Shown here: positions 8,253 through 15,873 of the stretch, in pieces
How the letters are laid out: each line of letters begins with the position of its first letter
Numbering within the stretch: the stretch's first letter is position 1
NCBI GenBank assembly: GCA_036389395.1
Contig: DASVPY010000098.1
Span: 88,022-152,021 of the forward strand
Length of the DNA: 64,000 nucleotides
Reading direction: 5' to 3'
DNA from: QHXQ01 sp036389395
GTDB taxonomy: Bacteria > Acidobacteriota > Blastocatellia > Pyrinomonadales > Pyrinomonadaceae
Position numbers and translations under genes: made by a program
The notes under the pieces: model-generated
Databases searched by the model: none
Seen by the model: the letters and a program-made list of their open reading frames with translations, nothing else
What the model was told of the DNA's origin: nothing

Positions 8253-10532
8253 ATGCGACCTCGCTGCCTGCTCAGCGCGACTCTACAGTACAAACTTCGC
8301 CGCCGCTTCCTGCTCGCCGGGTGCGTCCTGCTCCTGGCCTTCGGCGCGCTCCGCCACGACCAAGCGGCGCGCGCGCAGACGCCCGCGGCCGCTCAAGCGC
8401 AGACGCCCGCGGCCACGCAGGCGCGCGTCACCGGCGCGCGCCCCGTGCCCAAGTGTCTCGAACCTACGCCGCAGACGATCTACGCGCCGACCGTCGGGCT
8501 GGCGGAGGCGGCCGGCGCGCGCATCGTCTTCAACAGCCGCGCCGACGTGGCGACGGAAGTGCGGCCGACCTTCTACACGGCCGCGGGCGAGGCCGTCGCG
8601 GGGTCGGTCGTGACCTTGCAGCCGGCCGAAATACGCACCGTCGATCTCAACTCCCTGCTGCCGGCCAAGCACCGCCGCCGCGCCGGCTGGGGCGGCATCT
8701 CGCTCTCTTACGTCGGCAAGGTGTTCGACATCTGGGCCCAGATCATGCTGCTCGGCCCCGACCACGGCGGCAGCACCGACGTGACCTTCTCCGTGCTGAA
8801 CGGGCTGGGGTCGCCCGTGTTGGAGGCGGTCTGGTGGATGCCGGCGCGCGGGCGGGCCGTGCTCGCGCTCGGCAACAGCTCGGACGCGCGCGTCAAGACG
8901 ACCCTGCACTTCGCCGACGGCGACGCCCGGACGCTCGACATCGCGCCGCACGCCACCGAGTACGTGCGCGTGCAGGCGCGCGGCGGCGGCCGGCAGCGCG
9001 AGTTGGTCGAAGGGTACGGCGAGTCGGTGCGGCTCGACACGGACGGCCCCGCCGGCAGCCTCAAGGCGGCCGGCCTCGTCGCCGCCGCCGACGGCCGGCT
9101 GGTGAGCAGCGTTCGCTTCGCCGACACGCGCGGCGTCGTGCAGCCGCACCTGTTCGCCACCAACATGAAGCTGCGCGGGTACGCGCCGCGCATCGTGCTC
9201 AAGAACACCTCCGCGACGAGCGTCACCGCGCAGCCGCGCTTCCGGCCGGTGAACGGCGAAGACGGTCTGCCGGTGGAACTTGCGCCGGTGACGCTCGCGC
9301 CCGGCGAGATCGTCGAGCTGAATTTAGACCCGCTCATGGCGGCCGCGGCCGGGCGCGACGACCTCGCCGCCGTCAGCGTCGCGATTCTCAACTCCGGCGC
9401 GCCCGGCAGCCTGATCGGCGCGCTCAACGGGGCCGCCGCCGACGGCGACGCGACTTACGACGCGCCGCTGCGCGACTCCGGCCCGAACCGCAACAACAGC
9501 GGCGCGTACCCGTGGCGCATTGACGGCGACTTCGCCTCGGTCGTCTCGATCACCAACGTCGGCAGCGCCCCGTCGCACTTCATCGCCGCCCTGTTCTACG
9601 ACGGCGGCAAGTACCTGTTCGGCCCGCGCGCGGTGGCGGTCGGCGAGACCGCCCTCTTCGATCTTAAGAAGATTCGGGACGAGCGTGTGCCCGACGCCAA
9701 CGGCGACCTGCTGCCCGCCAAGGTCGCGAGCGGCCAGTTCCGCTGGCACTGGTATCCGGGGCCCGACACGCCGCACCTGATCGGGCGCTCGTCAGTCGTC
9801 AGCGCGGCCCAGGGCGTGAGCGCCAGCTACAGTTGCGTCGGCAACTGCGAGTCGCGCGGGCCCGAATACTGGTTCGGCGGCGACCAGACCGTCCTGGTGG
9901 ACGGCTTCGCCGTCAGGCAGACGAAGGAGCGCTGGTACTATTCGGGCAACGGCTACTACGAGTACGCCTGCAACATGTACGACGCGACGGTGGACGACCC
10001 GAACATGGCCAGCCTTGGCTACTACAGCAACGGCTGGTTGCAGGTGAACGGTCTCGAAGAGGGCGACACTTACTTCTGGTGGACGTACTTCTTCCAGCAC
10101 GACGAGGACAACGGCTTCGACTGCCAGCACTTCAACGACGAGGTGACGGGCATCGAGCCGGTGACCGTGCTGCCGACGATCACTGTCGGCACCGTCAGCG
10201 TCAGCCGCTCGTCAATCAGCCCGAATCAGAACGCGACCTTGTCAATCAGGCTCACGGCCTCGTCGGGCCTGACGGTGGACGCTAGTAAGGGCGTGACGCT
10301 TGAGGTCGGCATAGCCAATGCGTCTAGCAGTTTCCAGTTGGGCTTTAGCCCGAACGTGCAGACGGTGACGCTCTCACCCGGAGAGAGCAAGACGTTCACC
10401 GTCCTCGTGTCCGTGGCGCAGGCCCCGGCGCAGTCGGCGACTTGTAACCTGACCGCGGTCGTGTCGGCCCCTACCTCCATCGCGGTGGTTAACAACAACG
10501 CCGCGAGCGGGCAACTGATCGTCAACCCGTGA
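8253..10532 (+). CDS. Large secreted protein of unknown function with C-terminal Ig-like domain
   Basis: A 759-residue protein from the ATG at 8253, with GGAAAGGAG just upstream. A basic region and a hydrophobic stretch (about residues 16-33) form a signal peptide, followed by a duplicated QTPAA repeat linker. The middle is beta-rich with no motif I recognise. The last 110 residues resemble a CARDB/Ig-like module, with SISPNQNATLSIRL and LSPGESKTFTVLV. This suggests an extracellular or surface protein. It is preceded by a predicted promoter and a structured leader. The function is unknown. Confidence 0.75.
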   Translation: MRPRCLLSATLQYKLRRRFLLAGCVLLLAFGALRHDQAARAQTPAAAQAQTPAATQARVTGARPVPKCLEPTPQTIYAPTVGLAEAAGARIVFNSRADVATEVRPTFYTAAGEAVAGSVVTLQPAEIRTVDLNSLLPAKHRRRAGWGGISLSYVGKVFDIWAQIMLLGPDHGGSTDVTFSVLNGLGSPVLEAVWWMPARGRAVLALGNSSDARVKTTLHFADGDARTLDIAPHATEYVRVQARGGGRQRELVEGYGESVRLDTDGPAGSLKAAGLVAAADGRLVSSVRFADTRGVVQPHLFATNMKLRGYAPRIVLKNTSATSVTAQPRFRPVNGEDGLPVELAPVTLAPGEIVELNLDPLMAAAAGRDDLAAVSVAILNSGAPGSLIGALNGAAADGDATYDAPLRDSGPNRNNSGAYPWRIDGDFASVVSITNVGSAPSHFIAALFYDGGKYLFGPRAVAVGETALFDLKKIRDERVPDANGDLLPAKVASGQFRWHWYPGPDTPHLIGRSSVVSAAQGVSASYSCVGNCESRGPEYWFGGDQTVLVDGFAVRQTKERWYYSGNGYYEYACNMYDATVDDPNMASLGYYSNGWLQVNGLEEGDTYFWWTYFFQHDEDNGFDCQHFNDEVTGIEPVTVLPTITVGTVSVSRSSISPNQNATLSIRLTASSGLTVDASKGVTLEVGIANASSSFQLGFSPNVQTVTLSPGESKTFTVLVSVAQAPAQSATCNLTAVVSAPTSIAVVNNNAASGQLIVNP

Positions 10533-10597
10533 CGGGCTACCGGCTCGAACCGGGGTTTGCACTGTAACGAGGCGGCCCCGCTCTGGTGTGACTCACT

Positions 10598-10630
10598 TCG
10601 GCCGGCTCTGAGTGCTCAGAGTCCGGCCGA
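10598..10630 (+). other. Intergenic hairpin TCGGCCGGCTCTGAG
   Basis: The stem pairs TCGGCCGG-CTCTGAG with CTCAGAG-CCGGCCGA around a 2-nt loop and one bulge. It lies between the secreted protein gene and the small exported protein gene. No T-tract follows, so its role as a terminator is uncertain. Confidence 0.55.
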
Positions 10631-10700
10631 GGCGAGCCACGCCGGGGCGTGGGCCGCCGAGCCGTCGGCAAAGTCGCGGCAGGAAAGAGGAGACGTAGTT

Positions 10701-10940
10701 ATGCGGTCACGAAGCAGGCTGCTGCTGAGCGTGTTCATGATAGCAATTGTGTGCGTGGTCGGTTGGACTGTGTACGCGCAGAAGCGAAACCCCACGCCCA
10801 AGGTGGTGTGGGAATACAAAGTCGTCAACAGCTTGACCGAGGAGCAGCTTAACCAGCTAGGGGCGGAAGGGTGGGAACTGGTGGCCGTGGCCATCGCCGA
10901 CGACCATAACCCGCGCCAGTATTTGAAACGTGCTAAATGA
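10701..10940 (+). CDS. Small exported protein, DUF4177-like
   Basis: A 79-residue protein from the ATG at 10701, with AGAGGAGA upstream. The first 25 residues form a signal peptide or membrane anchor. The rest reads VVWEYKVVNSLTEEQLNQLG-AEGWELV, the pattern of the DUF4177 family of small alpha/beta proteins of unknown role. It is complete and compact for that family. Confidence 0.75.
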   Translation: MRSRSRLLLSVFMIAIVCVVGWTVYAQKRNPTPKVVWEYKVVNSLTEEQLNQLGAEGWELVAVAIADDHNPRQYLKRAK

Positions 10941-11029
10941 CGGCCGGTCGGGTCAGACGTGGTGCGGCCGGAAAGGCCGCGCAGCGGTCGGGCCACCAAA
11001 GCCCGCGCAGTAGTTCGCGCCGCGGAGGC

Positions 11030-11809
11030 TCACCTGACTTGCACCTGTGCGCCGCGCGCGATGCCGAGCAGGCCGGCGGCCGAAGCCTGCGCGGCGGCGA
11101 TCTCAAGGAAGCCGGCGCTGCCCCAGAGGGCGAAGACTTCGCCCTCGTGGCCTTCGGCGAAGAAGCGGCGGAAGCTGTTGACGCGGTGCGCGCCGACTTG
11201 CAGCCACGCGCCGCGCGCGATGGCCGCTTCGTCCAAGTCCGCTCGCGTGATGTTGGTGACGCAGTTGCCGAAGCGGTCTATGTGGATGACTGTGGCGAGG
11301 AGCGTCCCGTCGGCGGCGCGCGCGGGGGCGAGCGGGGCGAGGCGCACGTAGTCCGCGATCACGGGGCCGAGTTCTTCGGGCGCGACGCCCTGCGAGAGTG
11401 CGCCCGCGACCGGCGCGAAGATGTCGCGCCCGTGGAAGGTGCGGCTCACCGCCGGGCGGAAGAAACTTTCATTCGTCAGTTGGAAGGCGCGCACGTCGCG
11501 CTCGCGCTCGCAGACGTAGCTGAACAAACCGTTGTCCGGCCCGACGAACAGGTGCGCGCCCGCCGCGACCGCCAGCGCGCGCCGCGCCGAGCCGACGCCC
11601 GGATCGACCACCGCCACATGCACCGTCCCCGCCGGGAACGCACTGTAAGCAGCCAGCAGCGTGAACGCGCCTTCGTGTACGTCGTGCGCCGCGATCTCGT
11701 GCGTCAGGTCAACGACGACGGCGCGCGGGTTCACCGCCAGCAGCGCCCCCTTCATCGCGCCCACGAAATAATCGCGCGTGCCGAAGTCGGTGAGTAACGT
11801 GACGAGCAT
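11030..11809 (-). CDS. SAM hydrolase (adenosine-forming), DUF62/fluorinase-like family
   Basis: A 259-residue protein. The ATG at 11809 (MLVTLLTDFGTRDY) is preferred because codons further upstream lie in the heptamer repeat. Family motifs are all present: LTDFGTRDYFVGAMKG, VVDPGVGSARR, GPDNGLFSY and FHGRDIFAPVAG. DUF62 enzymes use a conserved Asp-Arg-His set to activate water and split S-adenosylmethionine into adenosine and methionine. The halogenases of the superfamily need other residues, so hydrolysis is the likelier reaction. Its physiological role is unknown. The glycine-zipper gene lies upstream on the same strand, with a 33-bp hairpin between them. Confidence 0.9.
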   Translation of the reverse strand: MLVTLLTDFGTRDYFVGAMKGALLAVNPRAVVVDLTHEIAAHDVHEGAFTLLAAYSAFPAGTVHVAVVDPGVGSARRALAVAAGAHLFVGPDNGLFSYVCERERDVRAFQLTNESFFRPAVSRTFHGRDIFAPVAGALSQGVAPEELGPVIADYVRLAPLAPARAADGTLLATVIHIDRFGNCVTNITRADLDEAAIARGAWLQVGAHRVNSFRRFFAEGHEGEVFALWGSAGFLEIAAAQASAAGLLGIARGAQVQVR

Positions 11810-11828
11810 GGGTCGAAGCTCAAGGTTT

Positions 11829-11914
11829 AAGTTCAAGGTTCAAAGTTCAAGGTTCAGGGTCGGAGTCAGCCGCGCTCACCCCGACCCTGAACCTTGAACT
11901 TTGAACCTTGAACG
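11829..11914. repeat. TTCAAGG heptamer inverted repeat with perfect 33-bp stem
   Basis: The word TTCAANG repeats every 7 bases at 11831-11863, and its exact reverse complement is at 11881-11913, leaving a 17-nt loop. The hairpin lies between two minus-strand genes, so it would form in their transcript. Confidence 0.95.
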
Positions 11915-11922
11915 TTGAACGA

Positions 11923-12990
11923 CTACTGAATCCTCGTCTCGGTCGAGGTGCGGACGAGGAGTTCGGTGCCGGGTTCGAGGCGTATGTCTTCGCCGCGCGA
12001 GGTGATGACGCCGGCCGTGCCGACGCCCGCGCCGATGACCGCGCCGATGGCCGCGCCCTTGCCGCCGCCGGCAATCGCGCCGATGATCGCGCCGATGCCC
12101 GCGCCCGCGCCGACCTTCGTCACGTCGTCCTTCGTCCGATCCTGCCCGCGCACGCCGCCCTCCGGGTCAACGTCGTCCACGCCCGTGCCCGTCCGGCGCA
12201 CGACCTCGATGACCTGTCCGTTGAGGTTGGCGAAGCGGCCGTCGGGCAGGCGTATCTGCTCGATGTCGAGTTGCAGCTCGGCCGAGCCTTTGACCTTGCC
12301 GGGCCGCTTCACGCGCCCGACGCGCCCGCTTATGACCGCGCCCGCGAACTGCGCCGGCAGGAGGACGCGCGCGTCGAAGCGGTCGCCGCGCTGCGACGCG
12401 TCGCTCGTGAGCCGCGTCTGCAACTCGACGCGCAGGTCTGTGTCTTGCGGGATGAAGATCGTGCCGCGCAGGTCGGCCGTCGGCGCGTTGTCGTCGTCGT
12501 GACTGCGGCGGGCGGTCGAGTCGCTGCTGTTCGGATCGTATGTCGGCGGGTTGGTGCGGCGCGCGCCGCCCGACGTGCTGCTCCCGCCCACGCCGGAGTT
12601 GTTGCCGCTCGCGCTGCCGGCGCTCTGCACGCCGCGGCGCGCGAGACCGGCGGGGACGCTCGAATCGAAGCCGCGCGCCTCGAAGCCGGTGTTGTAGCCC
12701 GCCTCGAAGCCCTGCTGGTAGCCGTCGCGGTAGTCTTCGAGCGCGCCGAAGGTCGAGTTGTAGGCGCGGTCGGCGTGCTGGTAGTCGTCCTTGCCGCTGT
12801 AGTCGCGGGCGGCGCGCTCCTGCTGGTCGCGGTAGCCGGCCTGGTAGCCGTCCGAGTAGCCGGTGCGGTAGCCGCGTTCGAGCGCGCTGTTCTGGGGCGC
12901 GGCCGCGGCGCGCGTGCTCGCGGCGGGGAACGAAGCCAGGGCCAGCGCCAGCGCGAAGGCGGCGGCGAGCAAGCGTTTCGGGGTCTGCAT
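11923..12990 (-). CDS. Secreted glycine-zipper protein with GY-repeat region
   Basis: A 355-residue protein from the ATG at 12990, with AAGGAGAGA upstream. A signal peptide covers residues 1-30. Residues 39-58 and about 85-105 contain a repeating GYxxGY pattern (ERGYRTGYSDGYQAGY and DGYQQGFEAGYNTGF). A low-complexity Ser/Asn/Gly linker follows, then a beta-rich part. A C-terminal glycine zipper near 280-325 (IGAIIGAIAGGGKGAAIGAV) is the type that packs or inserts into membranes. An envelope location is likely; the role is unknown. A GGGCCGGGC/GCCCGGCCC dyad sits in its leader at 13014-13048. Confidence 0.8.
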   Translation of the reverse strand: MQTPKRLLAAAFALALALASFPAASTRAAAAPQNSALERGYRTGYSDGYQAGYRDQQERAARDYSGKDDYQHADRAYNSTFGALEDYRDGYQQGFEAGYNTGFEARGFDSSVPAGLARRGVQSAGSASGNNSGVGGSSTSGGARRTNPPTYDPNSSDSTARRSHDDDNAPTADLRGTIFIPQDTDLRVELQTRLTSDASQRGDRFDARVLLPAQFAGAVISGRVGRVKRPGKVKGSAELQLDIEQIRLPDGRFANLNGQVIEVVRRTGTGVDDVDPEGGVRGQDRTKDDVTKVGAGAGIGAIIGAIAGGGKGAAIGAVIGAGVGTAGVITSRGEDIRLEPGTELLVRTSTETRIQ

Positions 12991-13128
12991 CTTTCGTCTC
13001 TCCTTGAGGGTGTCGGGCCGGGCACGGGTCTTCGGTTAAGCCCGGCCCCTTTGACTGTCGGGTCGTCGCGGCGCGTGCGCGCCAATGCTAACAAATTCGC
13101 GCCCGCGGCGTCACAATTTTTATCTGCC

Positions 13129-13157
13129 TTGACGCGCCCCGGCCGCCGGCCTAGACT
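13129..13157 (+). promoter_or_regulatory. Predicted sigma-70 promoter upstream of the cysteine desulfurase
   Basis: TTGACG at 13129-13134 and TAGACT at 13152-13157 are separated by 17 bp. The leader to the start at 13433 would be about 270 nt and would include the heptamer hairpin at 13281-13424. I see no gene in 12991-13432. Confidence 0.55.
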
Positions 13158-13280
13158 CGCAGGCGAGCAGCCAGCGCGGGGCCGGCGGCAGTCGGGAGAG
13201 CCGGCGCGCGCAAAGACCGTGGCGTTTGCCCACGCATGTGATGGCACAGGGTTCGCCGGCCGTTGTCCGTAGGAATCGGT

Positions 13281-13424
13281 TGACTGTTAGTTGTTAATTG
13301 TTAACTGTTAGTTGTTAATCGTTAACTGTCGGTCGGCGGCTAACCTTTACAGACAGGCCGCGGCGAAGCGACTGCTCCGGCCAACGACCGACAACTAACA
13401 ATTAACCACTAACAACTAACAGCT
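13281..13424. repeat. TTARNTG heptamer inverted repeat
   Basis: Left arm 13281-13331 repeats words such as TTAACTG, TTAGTTG and TTAATTG every 7 bases. Right arm 13388-13424 is the complementary CAACTAA/CAATTAA array. It lies in the predicted leader of the cysteine desulfurase gene. Confidence 0.9.
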
Positions 13425-13432
13425 TTTCGCTT

Positions 13433-14653
13433 ATGCGCAGAGTTTATTTAGACAACAGCGCGACGACGCCGGTCGATCCGCGGGTGGTCGAGACGATGCT
13501 GCCGTACCTGACGGCGCAGTTCGGCAACGCGTCGAGCGTACACTTCTACGGGCAGGAGGCGCGCGCGGCACTTGATCGCGCGCGGCGCGAGGTGGCGGCG
13601 CTCGTCGGCGCGCGCCCGAACGAGATCGTCTTTCTGTCAGGCGGCACGGAGGCGAACAACCTCGCCCTCCGCGGTCTCTGCGAAGCCAATGAACAGCACG
13701 GGCGGCACGTCATCACGTCGGCCATCGAGCACTCGTCCGTGCGCGGCGTCTGCGACGCGTTGGAGGGGCGCGGCTGGGCGGTGACGCGCCTGCCGGTCTA
13801 CGACGACGGACTCGTGCGTGTGGAAGACGTGCGCGCGGCGCTCAGACCCGACACGGTGCTCGTCTCCGTCATGCTGGCGAACAACGAGATCGGCACGGTG
13901 CAACCCGTCGCGGAGATCGGCGCGCTCGTGCGCGAGGCGCGCGCGCGCGGGCGCAAGCACCTGTGGCTGCACACAGACGCCGTGCAGGCGGCCGGGCGCA
14001 TGACGATTGACGTGGACGCGCTCGGTTGCGATCTGCTCTCGCTGTCCGGGCACAAGCTGAACGCGCCGAAGGGCGTGGGCGCGCTCTACGTGCGCCGCAG
14101 CGTCCGGCTCGTCGGGCAGAACGTCGGCGGGCATCAGGAGCGCGAGCGGCGCGCTGGCACGGAGGCCGTCCCGTTAATCGTCGCCTTCGGGCGCGCGGCG
14201 CAACTGGCGCGCGAAGAGTTGCCCGCGCGCGTCGAACACCTGCGGCGCTTGCGCGACTGCTTCGAGGCGGGCGTCGAACGCGCAGTCAGCGACATCGTCT
14301 TCAACGGCGCGCGCGAACGTCGGCTGCCGCACCTGTCGAACATCTCCTTCCGCTACGTCGAAGGCGAGGGCTTGCTGATCAACCTGGACATGCAGGGCGT
14401 CGCCGTCTCGACCGGCTCGGCGTGCTCTTCGGGGTCGCTCGAACCGTCGCCCGTCATCCGCGCGCTCGGCCGCACGGACGAACTGGCGCGCGGCTCGATC
14501 CGCTTCAGCCTCGGCAAAGACACGACCGACGCCGACATCGCCTACACGCTCTCCGTGCTCCCCCGCGCCGTCGAGACCCTGCGCCGCCTCTCGCCGCTCT
14601 ACCAGGAGGTTCAAAGTTCAAAGTTCCAGGTTCAAGGTTTGCGCGCCGAATAA
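13433..14653 (+). CDS. iscS: Cysteine desulfurase (IscS/NifS type)
   Basis: A PLP enzyme that takes sulfur from cysteine and hands it as a persulfide to Fe-S assembly. It is 406 residues long. The N-terminus YLDNSATTPVDP is typical. The PLP lysine is Lys208 in SGHKLNAPKG, and the catalytic cysteine is Cys331 in STGSACSSGSLEPS, the longer-loop group I arrangement. It is followed by an IscU-like scaffold, as expected. The last residues (about VQSSKFQVQGLRAE) are encoded by the TTCAAGG heptamer array that follows the gene, so the natural C-terminus has been replaced or extended by the repeat. Confidence 0.94.
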   Translation: MRRVYLDNSATTPVDPRVVETMLPYLTAQFGNASSVHFYGQEARAALDRARREVAALVGARPNEIVFLSGGTEANNLALRGLCEANEQHGRHVITSAIEHSSVRGVCDALEGRGWAVTRLPVYDDGLVRVEDVRAALRPDTVLVSVMLANNEIGTVQPVAEIGALVREARARGRKHLWLHTDAVQAAGRMTIDVDALGCDLLSLSGHKLNAPKGVGALYVRRSVRLVGQNVGGHQERERRAGTEAVPLIVAFGRAAQLAREELPARVEHLRRLRDCFEAGVERAVSDIVFNGARERRLPHLSNISFRYVEGEGLLINLDMQGVAVSTGSACSSGSLEPSPVIRALGRTDELARGSIRFSLGKDTTDADIAYTLSVLPRAVETLRRLSPLYQEVQSSKFQVQGLRAE

Positions 14654-14703
14654 CTTTGAACCTGTAACCTTGAACCTTGAACTTTGAACCTTGAACGTTG
14701 AAC
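14611..14703. repeat. TTCAAGG heptamer inverted repeat bridging iscS and the scaffold gene
   Basis: GTTCAAAGTTCAAAG words start inside the iscS reading frame, and the complementary CTTTGAACCTTGAAC words run to the start of the next gene. The iscS stop codon lies in the loop. The TTG start candidates of the next gene lie at the right edge. Confidence 0.92.
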
Positions 14704-15066
14704 TTGCCTTACTCCGCCACGCTACAGGATCACGTCGCGCGCCCGCGCAACGCGGGCGAGTTGGCGGACGCGAACGCCGTCGCCGAGTTGGCGAACCCGG
14801 TCTGCGGCGACCGCCTGCGCCTCTCGCTCCGCGTCGAGCATGAGCGCATCGAGGCCGCGCGCTTCCTCGCCTACGGCTGCCCGCCCACCATCGCCTGCGG
14901 CTCGGCCTTAACAGAACTCGTCTCCGGCATGACCACCGCCGCCGCCCTCGCCCTCACCCGCCAAGACCTCGCCCGCGCCCTCGACGGCCTACCCCACCGC
15001 AAGACCCACGCCGCCGCCCTCGCCCTCGAAACGCTCCACGCCGCGCTGGCTCAGGGCGGATACTGA
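14704..15066 (+). CDS. IscU/NifU-like Fe-S scaffold protein lacking the third cysteine
   Basis: About 120 residues. There is no ATG; TTG at 14704 gives MPYSATLQDH, matching the usual scaffold N-terminus, and another TTG at 14698 lies inside the repeat. Cysteines seen are Cys34 (NPVCGDR), Cys59 and Cys65 (GCPPTIACGSALTELVSG). In IscU a third ligand follows in a KHCS-type motif near residue 106; here the matching stretch reads HRKTHAAALA and has no cysteine. The extra Cys59 might compensate. Position directly after the cysteine desulfurase supports a role in Fe-S assembly, but the chemistry may differ from classical IscU. Confidence 0.8.
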   Translation: MPYSATLQDHVARPRNAGELADANAVAELANPVCGDRLRLSLRVEHERIEAARFLAYGCPPTIACGSALTELVSGMTTAAALALTRQDLARALDGLPHRKTHAAALALETLHAALAQGGY

Positions 15067-15189
15067 TCCGGCTTGACCCGCCTACCTGACTCCGTTCAGA
15101 TCGGATGGAGCGGGCGGCGCGAAAACGTGTTCGGCTTCGCCGCGCCGAGTGCTATATTGTGCCCCGTCCGGCCTCGTGGAGAACGTCTT

Positions 15190-15762
15190 ATGGCCAGCCA
15201 ACTCACAACCTACGTCACGCCTCAAGAGTACCTTGAGCTTGAGCGCAAAGCGGCCGCAAAGCACGAATACCTGAAAGGTGAGGTCTTCGCTATGACGGGC
15301 GCTAGTCTTAAGCACAATCGCATCACCGTCAACATCGCCGCCGAACTCAAGCGACAGCTAAAGCAGACCGACTGTGACGTGCTCGTCAGCGACATGCACG
15401 TCGCCGCGCCGGGCGCGACGCTCTACACCTACCCCGACGTGGTGGTCGTCTGCGACGAGCCGCAGCTACAAGACTCACACTTCGACACGCTATTAAACCC
15501 TTGCCTGATCATAGAGGTGCTCTCCAAATCAACCGCCCCTTATGATCTTGAGATAAAGTTCGGCTACTACCGCACCATCGAGTCGCTAACCGAATATCTC
15601 GTCGTCGCGCAGGCCGAACACTACGTCGCCCAGCACGTCCGCCAGCCCGACGGCCGCTGGCTCATCACAGACATACGCGGGCTTGAGACTCGAATCGAGT
15701 TGGCCTCCGTGCCCTGCACGCTCGCCCTCGCCGAAGTCTACGAGCGCGCGAGCCTCGACTGA
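15190..15762 (+). CDS. Uma2 family (DUF820) PD-(D/E)XK nuclease-fold protein
   Basis: A 190-residue protein from the ATG at 15190. The Uma2 pattern is clear: TPQEYLELERKAAAKHEY near the start, then YPDVVVVCDEP and PCLIIEVLSKST carrying the Asp and Glu-x-Leu/Lys residues of a restriction-endonuclease-like core. Uma2 proteins are very abundant in cyanobacteria and in Chloroflexota- and Acidobacteriota-like genomes. Their function is not settled. It stands alone here, between the scaffold gene and the caspase gene. Confidence 0.88.
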   Translation: MASQLTTYVTPQEYLELERKAAAKHEYLKGEVFAMTGASLKHNRITVNIAAELKRQLKQTDCDVLVSDMHVAAPGATLYTYPDVVVVCDEPQLQDSHFDTLLNPCLIIEVLSKSTAPYDLEIKFGYYRTIESLTEYLVVAQAEHYVAQHVRQPDGRWLITDIRGLETRIELASVPCTLALAEVYERASLD

Positions 15763-15873
15763 TCCCCGTGCTGCCGCGCGCGCGTGTACTATGAGTGCGC
15801 TGTTTCAGTCGGCCCCTTATGCAGCGCCGCCCGCGCTTTAGCGCGCAGCTCGAAAGCGAAGGAGTCCCCCCAC

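Noticed and set aside
11908..13272. A 454-residue open frame on the plus strand
   Set aside because: Antisense to the glycine-zipper gene, which has a signal peptide and ribosome-binding site. The plus frame is Ala/Arg/Val-biased.
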